Below the pieces are notes generated by a model, which was not told the origin of the DNA, did no database searches, and worked only from the letters and a program-made list of their open reading frames with translations. Below are positions 46,261-54,653 of a stretch of DNA of 64,000 bases, piece after piece (position 1 is the first letter of the stretch; every line of letters begins with the position of its first letter). Source of the stretch: Brevibacillus brevis (GTDB taxonomy: Bacteria; Bacillota; Bacilli; Brevibacillales; Brevibacillaceae); assembly GCF_900637055.1 (NCBI RefSeq), contig NZ_LR134338.1:3668001-3732000 (forward strand), in the 5' to 3' direction. The translations under genes were made by a program, and so were the position numbers.

Positions 46261-46292
46261 TTTGCATATACGCGCAAAGAATTGCGTGCAAT
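46261..46292. promoter_or_regulatory. Candidate BkdR upstream activator sites
   Basis: Two inverted repeats in tandem: TTTGC-8-GCAAA (46261-46278) and ATTGC-2-GCAAT (46281-46292). They share the TTGC/GCAA half-site and lie about 75-105 bp upstream of the -24 element, where sigma-54 activators normally bind. Confidence 0.55.
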
Positions 46293-46311
46293 ATTTTGCA
46301 CAGTCGCATCG

Positions 46312-48381
46312 TTACTCTTCCTGCACATCCATGATGCCCAATTTTTCCATCTTGTAGTACAAACTGCGAATCGCGATTCCGAGGCGTTTGGCTGCAAGGG
46401 TGCGATTGCCTTTCGCTGCTGCCAGTTCCCGCAATATGTGCTGACGTTCTGCCTTTTCCACAGCTTCTTTTAACGTGGTACCAGTGGAACCCTCATGCTG
46501 GGCCTCTTCCTTTTTGGTTGAAACGATTCTTCTTTCCAGTGGGGGTAAATGCTCCGGCATAATGATTCGCTCGTTGATCCGCATATGAATCATCGCTCTG
46601 CCCAGTACATTCTCTAGCTCGCGTACGTTGCCTGGCCAGTGATAGGACAGAAGCATCTGCAATGTTTCTTCATGCAGCTCTTCTACATTCCTTCCGTACT
46701 CCAGATTGGCTTTTCGCAGCAAGTGCATTGCAATCGGCTGAATATCTTCCAAGCGCTGTCTGAGTGGAGGGATATGAATCGGTACGACGTGGAGACGATA
46801 GTACAGGTCTTCACGGAAACGTCCCGCTCCGATCGCAGCCTCCAGATTCACATGGGTAGCTGCAATGACACGAACATCGATGTTAATCGGCTTCGTTCCA
46901 CCGACTCGCACAACCTCTCGCTCCTGGAGGACGCGCAAAAGCATGACCTGCATGCTCATGGACAGCTCGCCGATCTCGTCCAAAAAGATTGTTCCACCGC
47001 TCGCTTCCTCAAACAGCCCCCGCTTTCCTCCTCGACGCGCACCTGTAAACGCGCCTTCCTCATAACCGAAAAGCTCACTCTCCAGCAGGCTCTCTGAGAT
47101 CGCTGCACAATTGACCCGGATGAATTGGTTGTATTTTCGTTCACTTGCATTATGTATGGCGTGGGCAAACAGTTCTTTCCCCGTTCCCGATTCCCCACGA
47201 AGAAGGACAGTTGCTGGTGTTGACGCCGCTTTTTTGGCTTGCTCGATCGCTTGCTGCATAGGCTCGCTATATCCGATGATATCTGCAAAGCTATATTTAG
47301 CCTCCAAATTGCGGATGATACGACGAGCTCTCTCCAGCTCTTCTGACAGGCGCTTGAATTCGGAGACATCGTGAATAACGCCAACGCTGCCTTTCAGTTC
47401 CCCATCGACCACAACAGGTGCAACATTGACAACGACGTCCTTGCGCTTTGGTCCCAATTTCATAGGGACGCCTCTCACTGCCTTCTTCGTTTTCAAGACC
47501 TGCATATGCATGCTATCGCCTTCGGAAATGTCTACCGTCGCTGGTTTCCCGATAATGTCGTCTTGCGAAAAACCCGTAAGCCTCGTGTAGGCCGGATTGA
47601 TCAAAAGTCCATTCCCGTATTGGTCAACGACTGATATCGCTTCGTCCGACGATTGAATAATCGCTTGCAGCATGCTCTGCAAATCTTTCAAGTTCGTCAC
47701 TTCTTCTGCCAACGCCATGATTTCTGTAATATCGCGGAAAATGGCAACAGCTCCGACAACTTCTCCTCGATCATTCCGAACGGGTACACGGTTTGTAATA
47801 ATCCGCGTCTGATTCGGCAAGACTTGCTCCTGATTCAATTCGGGAGAGCCTGTCTTTAATACAATATGTAACCGCGTGTTCGGTATACGCTCCGAAACTT
47901 TTGTATCCAGCACTTCACTCGCCTCGATGCCCATCAATCGCTCTGCGGCTTTGTTGAACAACGTAATAATTCCTTGGCGATTGACCCCGATAATCGCGTC
48001 ATGCGTGGAGTTCAGCATCGTTTCCCGCTCCCGCTGATTTTGCATTAAGACTGCAATCAGCTTATCGCGTTCCCGAATCAATTTCATGACGATTCTCGTA
48101 AACGTTCCCGGGATAAGCACTGTCTTATCTTTCTTTAATTGCCTGAGATGCTCATACTCTCCCAGGTCCCCTGTAGCTTCTAAAATGACATCCAGATCCT
48201 CATCCAAATAAGGCCGATAATCATGATCGACGGGAATCCCCAATGATTGGGCCAGCAGTATGCCTGGCGCGTCCGGCCGTTGATCGACGACAGCAACGAC
48301 TTGTAATCGGTCCATCTGGTTTAGCATCCGCAGGAGTGCTGTTCCACCACGTCCCGCACCAACGATGAGCAGCTTGTGCAT
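46312..48381 (-). CDS. bkdR: Sigma-54-dependent activator of branched-chain amino acid catabolism
   Basis: A 689-residue regulator. The N-terminus is a Rossmann-like NAD(P)-binding domain (LIVGAGRGGTALLRML). Two PAS domains follow (about 120-225 and 235-345), then the AAA+ domain with Walker A GESGTGKE, the sigma-54 contact loop GAFTGA and Walker B FLDEIGEL. A Fis-type helix-turn-helix ends the chain (NRTLAAKRLGIAIRSLYYKMEKLG). It should activate the sigma-54 promoter at 46170-46187. The dinucleotide-binding N-terminus suggests redox or CoA/keto-acid sensing, which is an inference. Its own gene is separate from the operon and ends 125 bp before the promoter. Confidence 0.93.
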   Translation of the reverse strand: MHKLLIVGAGRGGTALLRMLNQMDRLQVVAVVDQRPDAPGILLAQSLGIPVDHDYRPYLDEDLDVILEATGDLGEYEHLRQLKKDKTVLIPGTFTRIVMKLIRERDKLIAVLMQNQRERETMLNSTHDAIIGVNRQGIITLFNKAAERLMGIEASEVLDTKVSERIPNTRLHIVLKTGSPELNQEQVLPNQTRIITNRVPVRNDRGEVVGAVAIFRDITEIMALAEEVTNLKDLQSMLQAIIQSSDEAISVVDQYGNGLLINPAYTRLTGFSQDDIIGKPATVDISEGDSMHMQVLKTKKAVRGVPMKLGPKRKDVVVNVAPVVVDGELKGSVGVIHDVSEFKRLSEELERARRIIRNLEAKYSFADIIGYSEPMQQAIEQAKKAASTPATVLLRGESGTGKELFAHAIHNASERKYNQFIRVNCAAISESLLESELFGYEEGAFTGARRGGKRGLFEEASGGTIFLDEIGELSMSMQVMLLRVLQEREVVRVGGTKPINIDVRVIAATHVNLEAAIGAGRFREDLYYRLHVVPIHIPPLRQRLEDIQPIAMHLLRKANLEYGRNVEELHEETLQMLLSYHWPGNVRELENVLGRAMIHMRINERIIMPEHLPPLERRIVSTKKEEAQHEGSTGTTLKEAVEKAERQHILRELAAAKGNRTLAAKRLGIAIRSLYYKMEKLGIMDVQEE

Positions 48382-48591
48382 GCGAGAGACCCCTCACTTT
48401 TTGAACAACTACGATCTTACTCGTTACCATTGTACTCCAACAAACCGTTGATGGACAGGCGTTCTTCCCTAACGTGCGCTCGTTCGTGTGCTACAGGTAC
48501 GGTGGACAAGGCTGTTCGCATCCGATATGATGAAAAGACCGAACTGCAGTTGTTGTGGTAGTTCAGCGTTAGAGAAAGGGGTGAACCACCC

Positions 48592-48852
48592 TTGGTTTTT
48601 CAGAAAATCATTGCACTCTTAATTATGGTAATCCCGGCGGCAATCGCCATGTACGGAATCAAATTAATCCGAGACGCATTCTTCTATTCTGCCTCTCCGG
48701 AAGTTGGATTTTTATGGGGAAAACTCATTTTAGGTATACTGGCTTTCGCCATCCCTGTATGGTTTATTGCCGGATTTATTCTCCATCACGAGCGTAAAAA
48801 AAATCGCGTACAGCCCCGTTTCATGATTCCTGAACCAGATGACGAGGACTAG
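48592..48852 (+). CDS. yqzF: DUF2627 (YqzF-like) membrane protein
   Basis: An 86-residue protein with two membrane helices (about 3-25 and 42-65) and a charged C-terminal tail (KKNR, then PDDED). It matches DUF2627, found beside bkdR in B. subtilis and relatives. The frame begins at TTG, with AAAGGGGTG upstream. It is divergent from bkdR and overlaps the end of the polyprenyl transferase gene by 4 bp tail to tail. Function unknown. Confidence 0.85.
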   Translation: MVFQKIIALLIMVIPAAIAMYGIKLIRDAFFYSASPEVGFLWGKLILGILAFAIPVWFIAGFILHHERKKNRVQPRFMIPEPDDED

Positions 48853-49772
48853 ACCAAACCGGACGAGCCAGTCTGGTTTTTTTTATGTTCAGCTTCTGTA
48901 ACTCTCCCCCATTGATCGAGTCGTCGGAGCCAACCGACCTGTTCGATGACGCGGGAAAACGAACAAAATTCTGCCGCAACCTGAAGACACAGGAAAAGCA
49001 CGAGCATACTCGCCTGTACATAAATCGGTGTCCCGATGACAAAGGAAAAGCCTGCTGCAAAACCCAAGGCATTCGACCCTGTATCTCCCAGCATGATTTT
49101 GCCGCCAGCGTCATGAGAAAACATGAGCATGCTTGCAACGAAAACAGGGAGCCAAAAAATCCAGTTTGCCATCGCCGCACTGGCCCCACTTGTCCATAAG
49201 CCAAAAGCTCCTGCCAGTACTGTTAGGCACCAAAACACTTTGATCGCCCGTCCAGGCCGCAAATCAAACAAGTTAACGATATTGGGGGAGAGTGCAAGTA
49301 AACCAAAGGAAACAATGCCTGCCCACAACGAGTTCGAAAGAGAGAGGGAAAGACAAAAAGCCGTGCTTGTCCCGCCAATCAGCTTCCACATGCCGCTGGT
49401 CATTCGCCTCTCTCGCCATAGCACGCCGAAATGTCCACGAAAGCCTTTTGCCTCTCGATCTGATGTACAATCATCTCGCCATCCCCAAAAGGCCATTGTG
49501 ATCATACCTGTTACAAATAAAAAACCGTGCCGGACAAGCTCGCTATTGACCCCTCTAAGCATAAGGATTCCGATCAGAATTATCCCGGTAATAGCGCTCG
49601 AACATACGAGGATGAGCCCCCCTGCTGTCAGTACTGACTCTCCATCGTAATTGAATCGATTCATTCCCAGGGCTTTGAGCTTTTGTGTGCCGATTTTATG
49701 CAGCCGGCGGTCAAGCACCAGCGGAAAAACGACCGCGACGAGCATCAAGAGCATCATGATTTTCGTTTCCAC
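48849..49772 (-). CDS. MraY/WecA-like polyprenyl-phosphate sugar-1-phosphate transferase
   Basis: A 307-residue membrane protein of the PNPT family with about nine helices. Family motifs are present in variant form: an aspartate pair in GWRDDCTSD, the SPNIVNLFDLRPGRA segment (instead of NxxNxxDG) and KIMLGDTGSNALGF. Members transfer a sugar-1-phosphate to a lipid carrier at the inner face of the membrane. This is not the housekeeping mraY, given its divergence and location. The start is GTG, with GGGAGGGG, overlapping the glycosyltransferase gene by 19 bp. It is the last gene of a four-gene operon with steA, steB and a GT2 enzyme. Sugar and acceptor are unknown. Confidence 0.85.
   Translation of the reverse strand: METKIMMLLMLVAVVFPLVLDRRLHKIGTQKLKALGMNRFNYDGESVLTAGGLILVCSSAITGIILIGILMLRGVNSELVRHGFLFVTGMITMAFWGWRDDCTSDREAKGFRGHFGVLWRERRMTSGMWKLIGGTSTAFCLSLSLSNSLWAGIVSFGLLALSPNIVNLFDLRPGRAIKVFWCLTVLAGAFGLWTSGASAAMANWIFWLPVFVASMLMFSHDAGGKIMLGDTGSNALGFAAGFSFVIGTPIYVQASMLVLFLCLQVAAEFCSFSRVIEQVGWLRRLDQWGRVTEAEHKKNQTGSSGLV
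48854..48884 (+). terminator. Terminator after yqzF
   Basis: Stem AAACC.GAC / GTC.GGTTT with a 6-base loop, followed by TTTTTT on the plus strand. It lies within the last codons of the convergent polyprenyl transferase gene. Confidence 0.75.
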
Positions 49773-50446
49773 TCTTGCCCCTCCCACCATTTCCAGCATA
49801 GCGTTCGGCTAATCGCGACAAACTCTTTCCCGCGATGACAGAAGCCTGCCCAATCATTTTTCGTTTCACGATGCGAAAAAAAGACAGGGACCTCTGCTAC
49901 ACGATACCCTGCCCGCAATGCATCGACAGTGAGCCCTACCTCTAAGCCAAATCCTTTATCCTGGCTCCCCAATCGGTCAAGAAGCTCGCGACGTATTGCC
50001 CGTTGTCCCGATAAAGGGGCTCTTGCTTCAAAGCCTGTCAACATCCGGATACCATGATGGGCCAAGCCTTTTGCCAATCCGAGACCTGCTTTTACTTGCG
50101 GAGGTGGCAGAATAGCTACCGCCATATCACAGACATCTTGCAGAACTGGCGTAAGCAAATGTGCGGCTTCTGCTGCGCTGTCTCGCAAATCGCCGTCGAG
50201 AAGCATGACCACTTCTCCACTGGCGCACTTCCAGCCCAGTTGAACAGCTGCACCTTTCCCTTGATTGTGCGGTGCTCGAATCACCCTATCCGCCCACTTG
50301 CTTGCGATGTGTGCCGTCTCATCTTTACTGCCATCATCAACGACGATCAGTTCATCACAAAAAAAGCGTTCACGGATGGCACGGAGAGTATCACCGATAG
50401 AAGCCTGTTCGTTGAACGCTGGAATGACGACGCTAACTTTTTTCAC
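49754..50446 (-). CDS. Family 2 glycosyltransferase
   Basis: A 230-residue GT-A-fold enzyme with no membrane helix. VVIPAFNEQASIGDTL, ELIVVDDGSKDET, NQGKGAAVQLGW and LLDGDLRDS (metal-binding DxD) are those of the DPM1 / glucosyl-phosphoglycerate synthase-like group. It may transfer a sugar from a nucleotide to polyprenyl phosphate or a related acceptor. The start is GTG with GAGAGGAAGGG upstream, overlapping steB by 14 bp and the next gene by 19 bp. Such tight overlaps imply that the four proteins are made together. Confidence 0.88.
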   Translation of the reverse strand: MKKVSVVIPAFNEQASIGDTLRAIRERFFCDELIVVDDGSKDETAHIASKWADRVIRAPHNQGKGAAVQLGWKCASGEVVMLLDGDLRDSAAEAAHLLTPVLQDVCDMAVAILPPPQVKAGLGLAKGLAHHGIRMLTGFEARAPLSGQRAIRRELLDRLGSQDKGFGLEVGLTVDALRAGYRVAEVPVFFSHRETKNDWAGFCHRGKEFVAISRTLCWKWWEGQEWKRKS

Positions 50447-50987
50447 GCGAGCCCTTCCTCTCAACCAATCTATTTTGCACTTGCTCCAAAAGAGCCCACT
50501 GCTTTGTAGGAGAGTCAGGCACTTCTACGACCTGAATCCAAGAATTCGCCTGTTTTTCCCGTAGCCAAAGCGGGGCATGCCTAGCTACCACCAAAAGCAC
50601 CCCATCTTCCCAACTGTTTCCATCGCGGTAAGAAACCACTTCCATACCTACTGAATGCATCAGTTGCTTAATCTGTTCAGCAACGCTGCCATCCTCCTGC
50701 CAAACATACACTTTGCTTCCTGCAAGTTCATCCACATAGCGTATGCTCATAAGTTGGACAACTTCTTGGTTGCTGACCTCAACTTCCTTAAGCAATCGAT
50801 TCATTTGCTGCCTTAATTCATGGTTGCTTTTGAGAGCGCGGTCGTACTTGGCTTCCATATTGGAAAGAATGCCTTTTGTTCCTTGCGTTATCCATGTATG
50901 ACCTGCCGTCCCTCCTAACAAGATACCTACTCCAAGCGCGACAAATATGGCAGCCAGTGAAATCAAATGATAGCGGAAGGGTATCAT
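50433..50987 (-). CDS. steB: SteB / MctB-like (DUF3186, copper transporter family) membrane protein
   Basis: A 184-residue protein with an N-terminal membrane helix (about residues 5-27: HLISLAAIFVALGVGILLGG), a coiled coil (about 40-75) and a small alpha/beta domain outside. This architecture is that of the MctB/SteB family. The M. tuberculosis member was named a copper transporter, but SteB of Corynebacterium acts with SteA in cell division and wall assembly. Pairing with steA here supports the second role. The ATG has GGAGGTAGAC just before it. No metal-binding cysteine motif is visible. Confidence 0.85.
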   Translation of the reverse strand: MIPFRYHLISLAAIFVALGVGILLGGTAGHTWITQGTKGILSNMEAKYDRALKSNHELRQQMNRLLKEVEVSNQEVVQLMSIRYVDELAGSKVYVWQEDGSVAEQIKQLMHSVGMEVVSYRDGNSWEDGVLLVVARHAPLWLREKQANSWIQVVEVPDSPTKQWALLEQVQNRLVERKGSREKS

Positions 50988-51012
50988 GTCTACCTCCATG
51001 AAAGTGCTTGGT

Positions 51013-52179
51013 CTATAAAGTCCACGTCCGCCACTGGGTCCAAATCATCTGTACAGCATGACGGGCGATCGGATTAATGACGAGTGCGGCTGAAACAGGC
51101 AGAAGCATAGCGACTATACACCAAGCCCACAGCTTCCATGACTCGCTCGGCCGATAGAGATGACTGACTCCTTTGGCATCAATCAGCTTTGTCCCGATCT
51201 TCGTGCGGACCAATAACGTGCTCGCCATACCTTTGCGGCCTTTTTCCAGAAAATCAATCATATTTGTATGGGCACCGATCGTGACGATCAGTTGAGCCTC
51301 CTTTTCGTACGCTAACAGCATCGCCACATCCTCGCTTGTACCAGGCGCCGGCAAGACATGATAAGGCAAACCGAGCGCTTTTACACGAGTCGTTCCAGGT
51401 GCTGTCCCATTTACAAAAGCATGTACGACGATCTCCGCGCCGCTTTGGAGCGCTCTGTCCGAGACACTGTCCATATCTCCCACAATCAGGTCTGGACGAT
51501 ACCCTGCTTCCATGAGGGCATCTGCACCGCCATCGACACCGATCAAAACAGGACGATATTCCCGAATGTAGGAAGACAGCGTCAGCAAGTCCTCTTTATA
51601 ATGTTTTCCGCGAACGACGACAATGACGTGTCGCTGTTCCATTTTTGTATGTAATCGCACATGGCAAAGTGGTTTTAAAAAAAGGTCTTTTTCCTTACTG
51701 GCGTACAAAAGTGTATTGTCGATAAACGAAGAGAGTGTGTCATCCAACTTATCATGAGCTTCATGCCATCGGTTTAAAATAGATGGAACCGTCACCTGCT
51801 GCAGCCTACATACATGGACCCACTTCTCTTCCAATAGGATGTACAGATTTTCTTCGCGTATCGTTGCATACTTGCCCTCGGTCCATTCCATGAACGAATC
51901 CGACACATCTACATCCAGCACCTCATAGAGTGTGACACCGTTTGTTAAAAGTTGGCGAGCCCCTTCAGCCGGGTATTGCCCTGTCATGAATGGCGAAAGG
52001 TTGAGGACGACTTTTACCCCTCTTTCCAGTAAGGACTGTGCTGCTATCTCATCAACATCCGGATGATCAATGATGGCGATATGACGGGAGTGGAGACGTT
52101 TGCATAACTGCTTCGTCTTCAGATCAGCTGCTACGACAGCCGTGTATGAATGTGCTGCAGAACCTTTTCGTTTGCCCAC
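51013..52179 (-). CDS. steA: Putative cytokinetic ring protein SteA
   Basis: A 388-residue protein with an N-terminal SteA domain (about 1-160), a thiamin-pyrophosphokinase-like fold (about 170-340, with GVDGGADALMEAGYRPDLIVGDMDS) and a C-terminal membrane helix (about 352-372). The TPK-like part lacks context for thiamine synthesis; in Actinobacteria SteA localises to the division ring and works with SteB. The start is GTG with GGAGGTGG upstream. It heads the operon steA-steB-GT2-PNPT. As far as I recall, B. subtilis 168 has no close copy. Function in a spore former is open. Confidence 0.88.
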   Translation of the reverse strand: MGKRKGSAAHSYTAVVAADLKTKQLCKRLHSRHIAIIDHPDVDEIAAQSLLERGVKVVLNLSPFMTGQYPAEGARQLLTNGVTLYEVLDVDVSDSFMEWTEGKYATIREENLYILLEEKWVHVCRLQQVTVPSILNRWHEAHDKLDDTLSSFIDNTLLYASKEKDLFLKPLCHVRLHTKMEQRHVIVVVRGKHYKEDLLTLSSYIREYRPVLIGVDGGADALMEAGYRPDLIVGDMDSVSDRALQSGAEIVVHAFVNGTAPGTTRVKALGLPYHVLPAPGTSEDVAMLLAYEKEAQLIVTIGAHTNMIDFLEKGRKGMASTLLVRTKIGTKLIDAKGVSHLYRPSESWKLWAWCIVAMLLPVSAALVINPIARHAVQMIWTQWRTWTL

Positions 52180-52228
52180 TTTTCCACCTCCGCCCTTAGT
52201 ATGCTAAATATTTCCTCCTTACATGCAA

Positions 52229-52264
52229 AAAAGAGGCTGTGCATCAAATGCACAACCTCTTTTA
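52229..52264 (-). terminator. Terminator after the DUF2759 gene
   Basis: Arms AAAGAGG.TGTGCA and TGCACA.CCTCTTT with one mismatch and a 5-base loop, then TTTTTT on the minus strand. It separates the small gene from the steA operon. Confidence 0.85.
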
Positions 52265-52286
52265 AGCGAAGCGTTTTCAGTTTAAT

Positions 52287-52463
52287 CTACGCACCCTTGA
52301 GCATGTAGTAAATGATCAAACCATCTGCGAACAGGAAAACCATCAAAGATACAAAGCCAAATGCTGTTGCAAATTTGTTTTTCGCTCTGATGGAGCTCAA
52401 ACAGCCCCAAGCAATAAAGAATGTGAAGATAAACATCAGGATGTCAAATAAAACGATTTTCAT
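52287..52463 (-). CDS. Small DUF2759-like membrane protein
   Basis: A 58-residue protein with two membrane helices (about 4-24 and 35-55) and a short charged loop (RAKNK). Size and layout resemble DUF2759 proteins of Bacillus (YqgW-like); the match is from memory. The ATG (Met-Lys-Ile-Val) is preceded by AAGGAGTTG. It forms its own unit, closed by a strong terminator. Function unknown. Confidence 0.7.
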   Translation of the reverse strand: MKIVLFDILMFIFTFFIAWGCLSSIRAKNKFATAFGFVSLMVFLFADGLIIYYMLKGA

Positions 52464-52579
52464 AAACGACAACTCCTTCACCAAGATGACGCAAACCGGA
52501 ATACAATGGCAATTCCATTATATAGCTTCATGTATTATGAGACAAGCATATCCAAATTTGTGAACAAAAAGTTTCACAA

Positions 52580-53383
52580 TTATTTCCCTTTTATTGTGCC
52601 ACATGTTGCGCCGCCTATCCATATACTCCAGCAATCTTGCTCTATCCATTTTTCTTGCCCGGCTACGTGATTATGGATGGTGTGAACGAGGTCTTTCAAT
52701 TCGGCATCGGTCAATTCATGCAGAATGGAGCGGCCTTTTCTTGAAAGCAAGTCTGCTTCCAAATCAGACCAACTATCGTATTCTCGTCTTGTCTCCCATA
52801 GCATTGTCTTGTTCACCTGCTCAAGCCCTGCGAGCTTCATGGTGTTCTGCACCGTTGTATCATCCGGCCTGCGTTTTTGTTCGATCGTTAGCAAACGCGG
52901 GTATCGGGTAAAAAAATAGCCGCGAAAATGAGTCGGCGAGGCTGGCATATTGACATCGTCCATCGTCCGGTCTTGGATTAAGCAAATTCCCCCTGGTGCC
53001 AATAACCTGATGACTTCTTTAAAAAACTTCTGCAAGTCTTGCTCCGGGAAATGGTGGATCAATGCGCGAGCAAATACAATATCCGCACACTGACTCGGCA
53101 AGCCGGTTGCGCGGGCATCCCCCTGTGCAAACGAAATCTTCGGATCGTCAGCACATTGCTCTCTTGCAGCCTCAACCATCACGTGGGAAAAGTCAACTCC
53201 CGTGACAGTAGCAGCCCCTAGCCCTGACCAAGCCCTACTGTAAATTCCACCGCCACAACCGATGTCCACGACGTTTTTTCCCACGGGATTGACGAGTGAC
53301 AGGATCGTTTGACTCCACGAATCATCAGCGGTTCTCCCTGTATAGCTCAACTGGTTTTTCTCAGCGTGAAAATCAATTGTCAT
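52580..53383 (-). CDS. Class I SAM-dependent methyltransferase
   Basis: A 267-residue cytosolic methyltransferase. Motif I is VVDIGCGGGIYSRAW, followed by VTGVDFS and the post-motif region ADIVFARALIHHFP. It is the last gene of a three-gene set with a VOC protein and a second, only distantly similar methyltransferase; its start overlaps the VOC stop by 4 bp. The substrate cannot be told from sequence. The pair may act on one small molecule or on a quinone-like compound. Confidence 0.85.
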   Translation of the reverse strand: MTIDFHAEKNQLSYTGRTADDSWSQTILSLVNPVGKNVVDIGCGGGIYSRAWSGLGAATVTGVDFSHVMVEAAREQCADDPKISFAQGDARATGLPSQCADIVFARALIHHFPEQDLQKFFKEVIRLLAPGGICLIQDRTMDDVNMPASPTHFRGYFFTRYPRLLTIEQKRRPDDTTVQNTMKLAGLEQVNKTMLWETRREYDSWSDLEADLLSRKGRSILHELTDAELKDLVHTIHNHVAGQEKWIEQDCWSIWIGGATCGTIKGK

Positions 53384-53760
53384 TCCTGTTTCGCCTCCAT
53401 GAACTCCAGTCGGTTTCCAAATGGGTCCTCTGTAAAAAAGCGGATAAGGTGAGGTATTTCTTCGTCAATCCGAAACGATACCCCATTTGATTGCAGATGC
53501 TCCATCAGCGAACCAATGTTTTGCACAAGGAACGCCGGATGTGCTTTTTTCGCGGGAATGAATCCTTCCTCTACGCCAATATGAATCATTTGAGCGCCAC
53601 ATTGAAACCATACACCACCTCGAACGAGAAGCTTCGCTGGCTTTGGAACCTCCGGCATTCCCAACAGCTCACCGAAAAACTTGCGTGCTACGTCCTCCGT
53701 TCCTGCTGGTGCTGCTAATTGTATATGATCGAGCCCAATCCATTTATGCTTTGTGGTCAT
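53380..53760 (-). CDS. VOC (glyoxalase/bleomycin-resistance fold) family protein
   Basis: A 126-residue protein with the paired beta-alpha-beta-beta-beta modules of the VOC superfamily (LDHIQLAAPAGTEDVARKFFGELLGM near the N-terminus and FTEDPFGNRLEFMEA at the end). Possible metal ligands are His in DHIQL, His in HIGVEEG and Glu in LEFME. AGGAGG stands 10 bp before the ATG chosen; an ATG three codons earlier is too close to it. It overlaps both methyltransferase genes. It may be a dioxygenase, isomerase or resistance protein. Confidence 0.85.
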   Translation of the reverse strand: MTTKHKWIGLDHIQLAAPAGTEDVARKFFGELLGMPEVPKPAKLLVRGGVWFQCGAQMIHIGVEEGFIPAKKAHPAFLVQNIGSLMEHLQSNGVSFRIDEEIPHLIRFFTEDPFGNRLEFMEAKQE

Positions 53761-54553
53761 CGTCTTCATTACCTCCTCTTTTTTTGCACAGAACCATCCA
53801 TTCATCAATCTGATGGGTCATTACTCTGCCTTCCTTTGTGGTAAGTCCTAGATATTCTTTTTGCTCATCTGTAGCGTTCAGCAGCAGTTTTTCCACGCTC
53901 TCCTCCTGCTCAGCTGATTCGGAAGTGCGCTGAACCCATGGTAAAAATTCAAATCTTTTTTTGCGTGCCTGCTGCTTTTGCGGAGTCAAGCCATTCGCTT
54001 CAAACAAAGCGCCCCATTCACTTATGGAAAGACAGCGAACATGACTGGGATCGCGTGTTTTCTCTACTTCATTTATGAATGCCGAGAGTGACGACTCCTC
54101 AGGCGAAACGTTGTCGATGAAGAGAAACAACCCACCAGGGGACAGTACGCGACTCACCTCACGAACAAAAGCCGCCGGATCCGGAAAATGATGAGCCGCG
54201 ATTCTGCATGTGACGATCTCAAAGGATTCATCCAAAAACGGGAGTGATTCTGCATCTGCCTGTACATACATCACATTCCGGACAAGCACTGCATCATTGG
54301 CAGTAGACGCCGCCATGAGCATCGGGCGAGTCAAATCCGTAGCGACGACAAAGCTCACATGTGGAGCCAATGTCCTTGCTACGTGCCCACCTCCTGTGGC
54401 AATATCCAGTGCCCGCCACTTCTCTGATGGCTGCAACCACTCCACCATCAGGTCCAGGTCGCTGCCTTTTGCATGTGTTTTGCTTTGCACGTATTGCTCT
54501 GCATTTTTGCCAAATTGCGCTTGCACGGCTTGTTTGATCTCCTCATGATTCAT
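53744..54553 (-). CDS. Class I SAM-dependent methyltransferase, YcgJ-like
   Basis: A 269-residue methyltransferase of the UbiE/YcgJ group. Motif I is ALDIATGGGHVARTLAPH, followed by ATDLTRPM and FEIVTCRIAAHHFPDP. The ATG (Met-Asn-His-Glu) follows GGAGGTG. First gene of the operon; a LysR regulator is divergent upstream, with a 14-bp palindrome between them. The substrate is unknown. Confidence 0.87.
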   Translation of the reverse strand: MNHEEIKQAVQAQFGKNAEQYVQSKTHAKGSDLDLMVEWLQPSEKWRALDIATGGGHVARTLAPHVSFVVATDLTRPMLMAASTANDAVLVRNVMYVQADAESLPFLDESFEIVTCRIAAHHFPDPAAFVREVSRVLSPGGLFLFIDNVSPEESSLSAFINEVEKTRDPSHVRCLSISEWGALFEANGLTPQKQQARKKRFEFLPWVQRTSESAEQEESVEKLLLNATDEQKEYLGLTTKEGRVMTHQIDEWMVLCKKRGGNEDDDHKA

Positions 54554-54612
54554 CGGGAACACCTCCTGCCCTAATCATATTCCAATGTTTGTCATCCTTG
54601 TTATAGAATACA

Positions 54613-54626
54613 GATAACTAGTTATC
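54613..54626. promoter_or_regulatory. Perfect palindrome between LysR and methyltransferase genes
   Basis: GATAACTAGTTATC is a perfect 14-bp palindrome in the 100 bp shared upstream region of the two divergent units, 28 bp before the LysR start. It could be the operator of the LysR protein. Confidence 0.5.
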
Positions 54627-54653
54627 GAGAATTTGAATAGGGGGCAACTAACA

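Noticed and set aside
50433-50987. Copper transporter
   Set aside because: The family name comes from a mycobacterial report; there are no metal-binding motifs and the operon suggests a SteB role.
51013-52179. Thiamin pyrophosphokinase
   Set aside because: Only the fold is shared. The N-terminal SteA domain, C-terminal membrane helix and pairing with steB point to SteA.
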